Made by a program: the position numbers and the translations under genes. Below, piece by piece: positions 21,105 to 32,048 of a stretch of DNA of 64,000 nt; the stretch's first letter is position 1, and the number at the start of each line of letters is the position of its first letter. Origin of the DNA: Isoetes taiwanensis (lineage: Eukaryota > Streptophyta > Lycopodiopsida > Isoetales > Isoetaceae); the NCBI GenBank assembly GCA_021234155.1, contig JAJEKV010000041.1, forward strand, positions 10,685,018 to 10,749,017. Reading direction: 5' to 3'. The notes beneath the pieces were generated by a model, which was not told the origin of the DNA, did no database searches, and was given only the letters and a program-made list of their open reading frames with translations.

Positions 21105-23376
21105 AGAGAGGCCTTCTGGAGAAAGGTCTTGAGTAAGCATGCACAACCCACAGGAAATATTACCCCGGAACAATGGGTGAGATACTTGCAGCAGCTGTAT
21201 GACCCAATGGGAAGCCGGGCAGCAGTACCTCCGCAGACAGGCCTAGCACTGGTCATTACTGAAGGGGATGTCATAATGGGCCTGCAACGCCTCGCTAACG
21301 GGAAGGCAACAGATTTGGATGGTATGCAGGCAGAGCTTCTCAAGTGGGCCGGGCCCCCAATGGTGTCGGTTCTCACAGCACTCTTCAACAGGGCATTGCA
21401 AGAAGGCTTCCCCCTGCACTGGACTACCAGTAGAGTTGTGCCCATATACAAAGCGGGGGACCCCCACGGACCAACTATCGTACCATTATGGTCGGGTTAC
21501 GTCTTTGCCAAGTTGCTTGCCGGATTCTTGAGCAAATGACCGACACTTTGGGCGAGGATGGAGAAGTGCGGGCTCTCACGCAGTGCTTTCGCCCCTAAGA
21601 TTCTACTATTGACCATATCTTCACTCTGCGAACACTCATAGAGGATAGCCGAATCAACACCGAGAGCCCTCATTTGCTTTGTGGATTTCGCAAAGGCTTT
21701 TGACCACGATTACCTCGGGATAAGTTGTGGGACAGATTGAGACAGGTTAGGGGACCCCGTCGACTTCTGCGTAATGCTATATCTGACACTATCTGAGGCT
21801 TGCTCCGGCCGTCTCACACTTGTCGGGGAGCCGTTGTTAGTAGCATTGGGGTGCGCCCGGCTGCCCTCTATCCCCGACGGCTCTTGGCTTGTACATTGAC
21901 CAAATAGAAGAATGGCTAGGCCGAGCACGGGGAGGCGCGGTTGATGCACCACATAATCCGCAACTCATATATCGCGATGATGTTGACTGCCAAGCATATA
22001 CCCCGGAGGACATGCAATGCCACCGGATGCTTTGGACACTTTCGCCAATTCACCGCATGAGAGTTAACTTGGCCAAGACGAGGGTGCCGGCCGGGTCCCA
22101 TCATCCTCGGCACCACGCCTTCCCTATTCACTTACCAAAAGGCGGGTAGTGGAGGTGGCTCGATCTTATAAGTATTTGGGCATTGAGTTTTCTACTACCA
22201 CACACCGGGATGCATCCATCGTTTACGGGTCACTCTGGTGGAAAGCCCCGTATGCAATGCAAAACAACAATCACAAGGCAGAGTATGCATGGGGTCACCA
22301 GGCACACTTGTTCGTGGGCCTTGGTTGAACCGGGTCCTCCTTTATGGGGCGTAAGTGTAGGGGCCGTGATATCCCTCACCACTTGGAATGATCTAGAGCA
22401 GTACTGAAGGCCTTCTTGGCCCGAAGCAATCGGGAGTGAAATCCACGGTCCCATATCGATCTTGCTCCAAGAGACTAGCTTCCTTCCATTCTGAGGGTCT
22501 GCTACTGAACGTCACATTATTTACTTCCGGAAGGTGGTGGCTATGGATGAAGCCCGGCTGCCCAACCTTGCTTTGGCGGTGGCGATGGGCCCGCGAAATC
22601 GACTCAAAGCCCTTGAAAGACAAGCAAGCCCAGTGGTTCTCGCGATGGAATGTGCAGGCACCACGGATGTGGACCAAATGCATACACCGAAGGAACGCTA
22701 CCGCCTTGAAGCGATGATTTGGATGCTTGCTTCATGGCCAAGCTTTGGGATGCGAGGCCCCGTCCCATGTCAAGGTGGCAAATTATCGACAACAAAGTTA
22801 ATCCCATGCTCACAAGGGGCCCACACCACTACCCGGCGCACCCATCTACCCATGAAAAGCGCAGGGTGATTGCTTCCATTCGCGACAGTGCACACCACCT
22901 CCGCATTGAGACGAGGGGAGATGGATTCGGGGCCGCAGCGTGAGGATAGAGTCCGGCGCGATCTTTGTCAGCGAGCCATTGAGGATGAAAGTCACGCCCT
23001 CGTGCCTGTCCGTAAGAGCATATCCCGCTCGGTATGCTCCGGTTAGTTGTGCCCCATCGCCCCTCGCATGAGCTACCGAGCCGCGGCCTCTCGTGGGCTT
23101 GTTGGGATCGTCCTCCAGAGGGTAATGGATACGCCGGACTCGCTTATGCCCCCGTCCGGCATTAACCTCACCGCACTTGTGATTATGTATATAACTGTGC
23201 AGTATATCAGCATCCTTATTGCTACTAAGGGTTTTCCCCCGAAAACCCTTCGGGGGGGTTTTTAATCCTGGTAGTAATACGCCTGCTGCTCTCTCTTTGT
23301 ACTTGGGTCCCATAGGCCAGTTGGTCTCCGTGGACGAAAAAATCATATTCTATTCTATATTCTATTCTATTCTATT
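21105..23376 (+). mobile_element. LINE-A2, 5'-truncated copy of the LINE-A family
   Basis: It begins in the ORF2 linker (21129-21539 has ITPEQWVRYLQQLYDP and DLDGMQAELLKWAGPP), then runs through a decayed reverse transcriptase. The catalytic box reads YRDD near 21968-21982. Its 3' UTR hairpin (AAAACCCTTCGGGGGGGTTTT type, about 23244-23264), the GGTCTCCGTGGACG core and the ATTCT tail match LINE-A1 base for base over long stretches. All frames are broken. Confidence 0.85.
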
Positions 23377-23840
23377 CTCGATGTATAAGAGTTATTCTGC
23401 ATAAATCGGCTTCATATATAATGAAGGAGGAAAAAAAAAGGATGGACTCACTCGTCTTTGACATGAAACATAAAAGATCTAACAAAATACACTGTAGCTA
23501 AATGCATACCACACATTTTTATACTTTCCCTTGCCACTTGAGGTCTGATAATAGATTTTCCCATTCCGCAACATCTAAAAATAAAACTATATCGAACCCT
23601 TTCTAAATGACATAGGATTGTGATGTCTTAGAAGGGATTTGGACATTTAGATAATCTTGTAACTCATACGCATGGAGACTCATGGCAACGTATCAATACA
23701 ACCCCAACGGGAACATTTTCAAAAAACATACCCTTTTCTTTTGAAGGATGACAAACTTTATGAATAACATTCAAAATAATACATACTACAATGTAGAAAT
23801 ATGAATAAGGGTGGCTAGAAATTCTAGGATTATCATACAA
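23377..23840. other. Interval without recognisable gene
   Basis: AT-rich sequence between the tail of LINE-A2 and a LINE-C fragment. I find no supported reading frame, repeat or RNA gene. Confidence 0.4.
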
Positions 23841-24350
23841 TTGAATCAATCGCTCATCCTATCGGTATATAGAAATATGTCGAATGGTAGAATGTGGTCG
23901 ATACAATATTTTGTGCCAAAAGGCTTGAGGATCACGTAACAAACATTCAAACATGCACTTCTGATGCTCAACAATGAACTGTGCCTTCCTGTTTTCCAAC
24001 ACAGACGTATAATTCTTGATGGCATTTTGAAGTGCATCAGGATCAATTATCATGCGCAACTGTTTTTCAAGCTATTTGCAGTCAGCATCAAACCATGCAT
24101 ATTGAGGAAAGGATTTTCTACTAGTATGAGCAATACCAAAAGTGTATGTACCAAAGTATAACGCAACAAAAGTAAGCAAAGACTCAGCAAATGCAACTTT
24201 ACACTCTTGAAGAGTTGGGTAATCCAAAATACCTTCAAGTGCAGGAGCTAAAATCTGTGCATATTCATCAGATCTAGTATAGTTCAAGCGGATGCAGGCG
24301 GCAAGGGCATATATATCAATGAGTTGAAGAGGTATAAACTGCCACTTCAT
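23840..24350 (-). pseudogene. LINE-C fragment: ORF2 linker region
   Basis: Read on the minus strand, 24350-24072 and 24059-23859 are one frame interrupted by a single in-frame TAG near 24073. The protein has the shape of the linker between endonuclease and reverse transcriptase of LINEs. It has an alpha-helical stretch (LAPALEGILDYPTLQECK), then YAWFDADCK (usual PWFDxECK), then a basic helix and LLRDPQAFWHKI (usual DPxxFWxxL). It is clearly different from LINE-A and LINE-B in sequence, so it is a third lineage. No catalytic domain is included. Confidence 0.65.
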
Positions 24351-24692
24351 TAACGAATATCTAGTATAATAACAGGGGGTTCCTTTTGTATTTTTGTATA
24401 ATTTTTCCTATGGTTTTCATATGATTTTGAAGGCATATTGCATGGGACTACTATCCAGACTGTGCCCAGTATTTTATCATAAAAGTTCTTACGTTCTTGA
24501 TGGTTTACCCATTCAATTTTGCACTTGATGAATGGAATGCATGTAGAGGTCAAACTTTTTTATTCTAGGGATTTTCACTCTCTTTTATTTCGTCCCTATC
24601 TGGACTCAATATCATTTTTGCTGCAGTTATGCAAGGGCCAAAAGCATCCCAGGTTTTGTCGTTCTTGGAAGGGTCAGCTATAGTGAGGTCAT

Positions 24693-26111
24693 TGCGGTGC
24701 TCCCCGGACCTATACGACGATGCTCCCATCATATAAATATGAAAAATTACCCTTCCATGGCAACTCAATCACCACGGAAAGGCCCTCCATCTGACTCAGA
24801 CCACTTGTGATGGCCATATGTCTGGATGAAGGGCATGGAAGTATCATTCATCCCATGCCTTTTATGGAAAATCCTATATTGCGGAAGCGTACATAAATGT
24901 TAGCACCTAGCAACAATATGCCTAATCATATGCCACCACGAAGGGTGACCCATCCATCAATAAGACAACATCACGTAATATCAATATACATAACAAATGC
25001 ATCAGAATTGAAGGTTCTAACCCAGGCTCAACGTCAAGGGGATCAACTGACAGTCAGGGCCTCCAGATAACAACAGACGGAATCATGACATCAGCATTGG
25101 CTGACATAGAATAATGGCTAGAGTAGTCCACTCCATCTGCCCCTCCTGTGTACACTTTGCAGATAGGCTAAAACATGCTATGGCATGAATGTAGCCTTTC
25201 AGATATGCAATCTCGTGGATTCACCCTATGAGACAGTACTCCAGGTTGCATCTCCCTGGTTTGATGACAATGATCGTGCATCTTCCTGCACGATCCCTTC
25301 TCGGAGCACAATGGTTCCACGGGTGGCTAGAGAATCGTGGCATCACTGGTGCCCATGCATCCGTACCCGACTTACCCCCTAAATCTATAGGTCGGCTTAC
25401 CGCACATAGCGAGCCTAGGGCTTCCCACCAGATAGTACCTACGACCCAGGGGGTATCAAACCCATACACGGTCCACGCAAGTGATCGACTATAAGCGTAG
25501 CACACTATGGGGGCCCTAGTAACCAAGTGGGCTCTCATGCACAAGCTGCAATTAATGGGATTTAAGGGGTTCTAACTAGGAGCATCTCTATTGCTATCTG
25601 CCCTTTAGGTCTCTACCCCCCTTAATTTCCACAACATGGGAGGAACAGAAAAAGAACAACCATCATACATACATCCATCCATAACCTCAATCAGAGCATG
25701 AAATAGAGATTAATCATACAACTACACATACAAGGGTTAGCTAAAAGCTCAAGCTATCTCAGCACTAACCTGTATCTTGGCTAGAGCCCATATCTCTTAA
25801 GTTTTTCATGTAGCTAGTCTGAATAGGTATGAACAAGCAACTCCTCCTTCACCAAAGTCTTCCAAATCGATTTTGGGCAGAATTGGGGTTGAAGGTCCAC
25901 TTGGTTGTCTGACAAGTAGCCTAGGCCAATCAAGTTGGTCCAGGTGGACTCACCTTAATGGCCTACTTATACTAATAATAATTAGCTAAGCAATTAGTTA
26001 TTAATTAGCTTAACTAATTGATATTTTAACATAGCTAACATAATGGCCCCAAAATACCTATGGTGATATGTCATGATATTTATACATATGTCGTATAAAT
26101 ATGTGGAACGT
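24693..26111 (-). mobile_element. LTR of a chromodomain Ty3/gypsy element (3' LTR)
   Basis: The right edge is firm. It ends GAACGTCACA at 26111, directly followed by the complement of a polypurine tract. The left edge at about 24693 is estimated by aligning with the solo LTR at 1701-2526 ('gatgctcccatc' is shared 18-25 bases in). It is about 1.4 kb against 0.83 kb for the solo LTR, so one of them has an insertion or deletion. Confidence 0.6.
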
Positions 26112-26134
26112 CACATTCTCCACCGCCCCCCCTC
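26112..26134 (-). other. Polypurine tract of the chromovirus
   Basis: On the minus strand this reads CTGAGGGGGGGCGGTGGAG and then AA next to TGTGACGTTCC, the start of the LTR. A purine-rich run immediately 5' of a 3' LTR primes plus-strand DNA synthesis. It fixes the orientation of the element as minus. Confidence 0.75.
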
Positions 26135-26725
26135 AGAATAATGCTTTCCTCAGCATTGGGATTAGGTGGAGTACTGGAAGAATTAAATTATGAAAAATCA
26201 AATATATTTAGGTCAGTAATTACATAGATAGATCAATCATGATCAGAGTTGAGGACCGTAGTCCTTCAAATAATACACATGAAAAAACACATCATCAGCC
26301 CTTAGTGGACCATAGGTTGTAGAACCTAGCGCTTCCAAGAAAGAACATATATCAAAACAAAAATATAGGCCCTTAGAAGCACCCAGATAACCACTATTGG
26401 TCTGCAGAACTACAATACATCAATATTTACAAAATAATTTAGAGATTGTGGTTGAAGGGACCACCCCCTTTTTAAAAAAGAAAAATTGATAAAAAGAAGA
26501 AGGGAACCATATCTTGCCTAAGGCCTGCGATTCGTCTCGGCGTAAGGAATGACAATGTTCCCATTATAGCCGTAGACGAACACATCCTATCATGCCTATA
26601 TGCACATCCGCATTCCTAGGATGCATCTAGCCCCAACCCCCTGCGTGATCCCTGCTGGATCTAGCATTCCACTGCTTACCGTTGGAGTTGGAGTCGATGG
26701 CATCATGGATGGTTCGACCTTGGAA

Positions 26726-27073
26726 CTATCGCATAAAGTCTGGATAAGCCTTATCGAGATCCGCCTTAAGAACCCAAGTAGCATCTTCCGTTGGTAAGTG
26801 CTTCCACTTAACTAAATATTGCAGGATTTGAGTCCTTCTGGTTTGCTTATATGCTCGATTAAGAAGAGCTGCTTGGACTATCTCCAATTGTTCGTCGGTC
26901 ATTTCCAGAAGTGTTGGTATATCGAGTATCTCATCTGGATCTGGCGTATGCTTCTTCAGAAGGCTTACATGAAAAACTTTATGGACCTTTAGATGTACGG
27001 GTAAATTCAACTTATAGGCTTGAGGACCTATGGGATCTCCAAAAGACCCTATGTGAAAATAGGGAAAATCCAC
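26726..27073 (-). pseudogene. Ty3/gypsy integrase C-terminus with chromodomain (fragment)
   Basis: 115 codons are readable. Residues about 15-40 hold AYKLNLPVHLKVHKVFHVSL, the conserved integrase tail of plant chromoviruses. About 65-115 is a chromodomain with ILQYLVKWKHLPTEDATW, including the aromatic and KW residues that bind methylated histone tails. It ends about 600 bases before the polypurine tract. Everything 5' of this point (gag, protease, RT, integrase core) is missing beyond 27085, so the element is truncated. Confidence 0.8.
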
Positions 27074-27264
27074 ATCAGCTTTTTGCCTTAGCCAATGAGA
27101 GAATAGCTATAGTGTTCTTAATCCATACATCTCTGCCATGGTTCATTTGCCCTTGGTTGCCACATGTCATACTGAGATTGGGTCCCTTTTCCCAAAGGAG
27201 ACTCCCAAATCTGCCACATTTTCCTATGGAGCCATTTCCCAATGGAGATTTCTTCCCATTTACT

Positions 27265-27270
27265 CACGTG
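27265..27270 (+). promoter_or_regulatory. G-box (CACGTG) upstream of the 27.5-kb gene
   Basis: The hexamer CACGTG lies about 280 bases upstream of the start codon at 27548, in otherwise gene-free sequence. G-boxes bind plant bZIP and bHLH factors. A single hexamer can occur by chance. Confidence 0.25.
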
Positions 27271-27547
27271 CAGTTAATTCTAGGTGCTGCTCTCGATTTC
27301 TGTTTTGGGGGTGTCGAGCTTGGGTGGAAAATCAGAGGGGTTCAAAATCGTATGGGAAACCCTATTCTGTAGCACAGAAGCCGCTCGAACTCGAAGCAAG
27401 GATACACTCGAAATAGGTTTTCATCTGATCTACCAAACCGAGGCTGAAGAGCAGGGGTAGTGATCCGCTCACAGGGTAAGATTTTGATGCTACTTGCTCG
27501 AGTTTTTTCCTGAAACTAACTTTTTGTTCTTCACATTTATGCAGAAA

Positions 27548-28746
27548 ATGGGCAATCGATCTGAAGCAAGAACTGTGGTCCTTCACAATGTCAAGGATTT
27601 CAATGGGGAATGGCTAGACTTCTATGTTTCTGTTGGCTGCTGGGTTACCCTCCGTCCTACATCCACAGGCACTCATGCAGTGAAAAGAGCCAAGCTAATG
27701 GACGTGAATGCCCAATGGAAGGCTCGTGTAAGAAGTTTTGTTTTTGGCATAGGAGGTACTAAGGTGAAGGAGTTGATTGTGGAGCATGGCTACACTAGCA
27801 GTGATTTGGCCAATAAGAAAGTTTCTGGAAGCCGGACCCTTGAAGCCAATACAATTTGTTCTTCGGATTACACTGACAGAGTTTCTGCCTGCAGCATTAC
27901 TAGTGTGCTTGAAGTGTATCATCACAAGCTTGGTGCATTGATATTTCATAATTCTGCATCTACTTTGAGAGCCCGAGGTATTTTCTTTCACAAATATCAT
28001 TATACGGTCTCTCGTGCAGGCATTGGTAAGCTGGACGAGATTGAAGAGCCTGATTTGAAGCAAATTGGTGCTGATTTTTATGATAAGAGCCTTGTAACAG
28101 CGTATCAAGAATGTGTTGGAGCAAAAGTTCTTAGAACACTGACAGAAAGAGGTGGGGTGAGATGTGCATTCAAGGTATTTCTACCAAATGCTGGCTTTGC
28201 TTTCTTTTTCAAGCATGAGTCCTTTAGGGTGGCACCAGTAACATACACGGTCAGCAAAATCTCTCCTGAAACATTGGACTTGTTGCTCCCCAGCAGCAAG
28301 AAAAGTAGGCAGCATGAAAGTGGAGGTCAACTGACCATCAGCTCGGTTGCATGCGAGACACTAATCCTCAGGTAACTAGAAGTTTGGTTATGTTTGTTGG
28401 TTTAGGACTGAACTGATGGCAATACAACATCTGCAGGTATAGAGTCACGAAACAGATATTGTATGCAAATTATTTCGTGGAGAGAAGCCGGCGCATTTGG
28501 GTTCGAGATCATTGGGAATGGAAGGCGGTGGAGGATCATTCAGCCACTTCCAATGCACTTTCAATTGCTTGCATGGGTAGGGATGCTAGAATTTTTAATG
28601 TGGAAGAAGAATGGACATTGTTTGAATGCAGGAAGCTTGTAGACAATGTTTGTTGTTATGGTGATTTTCAGTTCTACTTGGATGGTAAGGCTTCCGCCGC
28701 GAATCTTCCGTGCAATGTAAGATTTGCAAGCCTCCGAGTGCTTTAA
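27548..28746 (+). CDS. Two-coding-exon gene of unknown family, 377 aa
   Basis: Coding exons are 27548-28371 and 28437-28746. The 65-bp intron has GT...CTGCAG borders and joins in frame (AG|G). A 69-bp intron (27476-27544, GTAAG...ATGCAG) lies just before the ATG, so there is a 5' untranslated exon. The product has 377 residues and no signal peptide or membrane helix that I see. It has a mixed N-terminal half (residues about 1-130), a central region with YQECVGAKVLRTLTERGG near 190, and a C-terminal part rich in Trp/Arg (RRIWVRDHWEWK near 290). I recognise no domain. The frame is fully open across both exons, with no stops, which speaks for a functional or young gene. It lies just right of the truncated chromovirus. 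Confidence 0.65.
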
Positions 28747-29767
28747 ACATTGTAACCTTGGATAATGACAGAGTAGGTGGCTGTCCAAGATCATTGTTAT
28801 GTAATTTTCTGTCACTATGTGTAGAAAAAAAAGTTATTGAGATTATTGGTTCAAATCAGGTTCAAATCTTGATACTCTAAAGTGCTTTTCATAAGTTTAA
28901 GGCATTTGACAAGGTTGAAGGCATTTGATACTATTAGGGTAAGGCAGCAAAGTTTAAGTTTCAGGCATTTGCATATCAAAGTTTAAGGCATTTGATAGTG
29001 AAGGCATTTGCATATCACAGTTTAAGGCTTTTGCATATCAAAGTTTAAGGCATTTGCATATCACAGTTTAAGGCTTTTGGTAGTGAAGGCATTTGCATAT
29101 CAAAGTTTAAGTTCAAGGCATTTGAACCTCTAAGTTGAAGTTTGTCCAAATCGGGTTTCTATCTCAGAAATAACTAAGTTCCAGAAGTTCTAAGTTCATG
29201 AAGTTCTCTAAGTTCATGAAATAACTCTAAGTTTAGAAGTTCTAAGTTCTATAAGTTCTAAGTTCTCTAAGTTCTAAGTCCAGAAGTTCTAAGTTCATGA
29301 AGTTCATGAAATAACTCTAAGTTCAGAAGTTCTAAGTTCTAAGAACATGGTTCCAGAAGTTCTAAGTTCATGAATTTAGGTTATATGTTTATGAAACCAG
29401 AATGTAATACAAGTAGTTGTGCTTGAATGTCCATGTCTGATACACAAATATTTGTTTCACTAAACAACCACTTGTCTGTTACACAAATAGTCTCCAGCAA
29501 CAAAAACAAAAAATGGTTTTCCTGTATCAGTTTTAGAAGTAGAACTAGCTGATTTAAGAAGTACCAAAAAAACATTTGACAGTAGAACAAGTAGAACAAT
29601 ATCATTACTGAAAAAGGGTCTGTACATATATTTCCAATAACCAAAACTGTCACAAGGACATGTTACAAAAAGGGTTTTGCCCGAGGCATCTGAAATTCAC
29701 ATATTTATAGAGACATAAAAACTAATCTAATCTATTAGATCTTGAGTGCAAAATGAAAGGCATCTCT
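28747..29767. repeat. Degenerate minisatellite and AT-rich spacer
   Basis: Between about 28830 and 29130, units of the type 'aaggcatttgcatatcaaagttt' recur. Between about 29170 and 29380 the units become 'aagttctaagttcatg'. The two motifs resemble the 'ttcaaagttt' repeats at the start of the window. The rest holds no gene that I can support. Confidence 0.65.
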
Positions 29768-30025
29768 TCAGGCAGAAGGCATCTTCAGCTCGATATGGAG
29801 GTCATCCTCAATAGTATACATCTTCATCTCCAAAAGACGCTCCTGATCAAGGTAAGCCCGATCAAGCCACTGAAGCACCTTGGCAGAAATCTCAGCTCCA
29901 ACATCACGAAGTTTTCCCACTTCCAAGGGAGTGAGCCTAGCCACCACTGTAACCGGGTGCCCTTCGCTTGATTCCACAGACTCAGATCGGGAAGGACGAG
30001 CAATCGTCACTTTCATCCTTGCCAT
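29768..30025 (-). CDS. Possible small gene, 85 aa
   Basis: An ATG at 30025 opens 85 codons ending MPSA and TAA. The peptide is basic at the N-terminus (MARMKVTIARPSRS), followed by a helical region (TPLEVGKLRDVGAEISAKVL) and an acidic end. There is no family match I know. It could be one exon of a larger gene, since the minus-strand gene at 32-34.8 kb lies upstream. Coding status rests only on the clean frame and balanced composition. Confidence 0.4.
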   Translation of the reverse strand: MARMKVTIARPSRSESVESSEGHPVTVVARLTPLEVGKLRDVGAEISAKVLQWLDRAYLDQERLLEMKMYTIEDDLHIELKMPSA

Positions 30026-30469
30026 CTTCGTGCGCAAAGAGGTATGGGTCGGAATGGATTGGCGCTAAGGAAGGAGGATTGGCGGTTGAGTGGTTTGGCG
30101 CTCCAGAGGTTTGGGATGCATGCATACGATTTCTGTCCTCGAGAGCCAGGCCAGCTTTATGAGGGAATTTCAATAAAATCTTCCTTTTTTGAACTATCTT
30201 TTGACAAAAAGTAAAAAAAAAAAAGGGAGGGCTATGTTCATGCTATGTTTATGGTGTGATTTCTTGCTATGATTCCTATGGTAGGAATTCTACCTTGGAC
30301 TATCAATCCTAGCCAAGAACTATGGATCCATTAAAACTATGCTATCGATCCTAGCCAAGAACTATGTCCATTAAAACTATGGAACTATGAAATTAAAAGA
30401 AACTATGTAGACGCGTGATGATTTCACAGTATTCCGAGACGTAGACCATATTCGGCACCCTCGGCACCC

Positions 30470-31320
30470 TCCGCTAAAGAAATGGAGCTAGAATTTCATG
30501 CTAATATAACAGATAGGTAGTCAATAAGTTCACAGTATTAACTAGCAATGAGATTAGCTATAGTTTCACGGAAATTTGGCAAAAGGATAGCAAACTATGG
30601 GATCATCAATAGTTCTAATGTGTTCTAATTAACCCTAAACCCATAACACACTTATGAAGTTAGAATAAACAATGTGACCATATGCAAGTGATGTGGAAAC
30701 TTATGCCCCCATATGTAGAAACTTATGTGATGTAGAACAATGTGACCATATGAAACTTATGTAGACCATATTCAAGAGATGATCACGGAATTATGGCTAA
30801 AGAACTAGAGCTAGAATTTCACGCTAATGTAACAGATAGGTAGTCAATAAGTTCACAGTATTAACTAGCAATGAGATTAGCTATAGTTTCACGGAAATTT
30901 GGCAAAGGGAATGGATGCTCACGGAAGCCAGAGTGTCTGCCTGGTGTCCGTGAACACCCAATCCAACCTAAATTTGTGCATAGGTCCAAGACAAACTTAT
31001 GTGATGTAGAACATGTTGACCATATTCAAGAGATGATCACGGAATTATGGCTAAAGAAATGGAGCTAGAATTTCACGCTAATGTAACAGATAGGTAGTCA
31101 ATAAGTTCACAGTTTTAACTAGCATTGAGATTAGCTATAGTTTCACGGAAATTTGGCAAAAGGAATGGATGCTCACGGAAGCCAGGGTGTCTGCCTGGTG
31201 TCCGTGAACACCCAATCCAACCTAAATTTGTGCATAGGTCTCGTAGGCAAGATTTAATCCCGCCAACCTAAACTTGTGCATAGGTCTTGTATGCAAGATT
31301 TAATCCCGCCAACCTAAATT
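30470..31320. repeat. Tandem repeat block, unit about 260 bp, with a 46-bp sub-array
   Basis: The string beginning 'gctagaatttcacgctaat' recurs at about 30488 (partial), 30810 and 31068. It is each time followed by 'agataggtagtcaataagttc' and, in the last two, by 'tggatgctcacggaagcc'. The last unit ends in a second array of period 46 (CCAACCTAAA at 31217, 31263 and 31309). No protein frame spans the units. Confidence 0.8.
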
Positions 31321-32048
31321 TATTTAAGGTCCATAGGGGGTTTTGCCTTACGTGTTTGAATTGCTTATATGTGAAGCCCTTTCATTTCAGCTAGGCTTGT
31401 GGGATATATGCCAGCAACAACCATTGGCTTTTGTTTTAGAGTTCATCATTCACTTCCTTCCGGATCTGCCCTAAACCTGAAGTCGCCACTCAGAGTGGCG
31501 GATCTGCCCCCCTAAGTCGCCAGTTTTTTATCCTGGTGCATGTGAATTCTGCTAGGAGCTGAAAAGATTTCTTTTATAAATATCTTTGCCTAATTCTGCC
31601 ATAAATAAGTGATGGTCCTTCCTATGCATGCGAATTCTTTAATGAGCAGAAAAGATTTCTTTTATAAATATCTTTGCCTAATTTGGTTGCATGGCGTTTT
31701 TGGGTTGCTTGGCCTTTTTTTGATCTGTAACAGTGCTATTTAGAGCACGACTTTATATATGCAATCTGTTTTATATAGGTGTCCCAATCTGTTATCTTTA
31801 TATATGCAATCTGTTATATAGAGCACAACTTGATCTGTTATATATAGGTGTTCCAATCTGTTCCAATCTGTTTTCACATGTTTTCAATCTGTTCGATTAT
31901 TCAATTGTTCAATTATTCAATTATTCAATGTTCAATTATTCAATCACATGTTCAAAAAGGCATCTGATTCAACAATCTCAAATTCAAGAAGGCATCTGAA
32001 ATTTCCAATCCAATATTTGACAAACCTGAATGAAATTATACACATGAC
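31321..32048. other. AT-rich spacer with short repeats
   Basis: Two imperfect copies of 'gaaaagatttcttttataaatatctttgcctaat' type sequence lie near 31560 and 31645. They are followed by ATATAGG/CAATCTGTT and TTCAATTATT repeats to about 31950. No gene seen. Confidence 0.5.

Noticed and set aside
24565-24768. A 67-codon minus-strand frame at the LTR border
   Set aside because: It crosses the estimated left LTR border and has no recognisable domain or splice context.
25221-25544. A 107-codon frame inside the chromovirus LTR
   Set aside because: LTR sequence, no family motif, and no homologous frame in the solo LTR.
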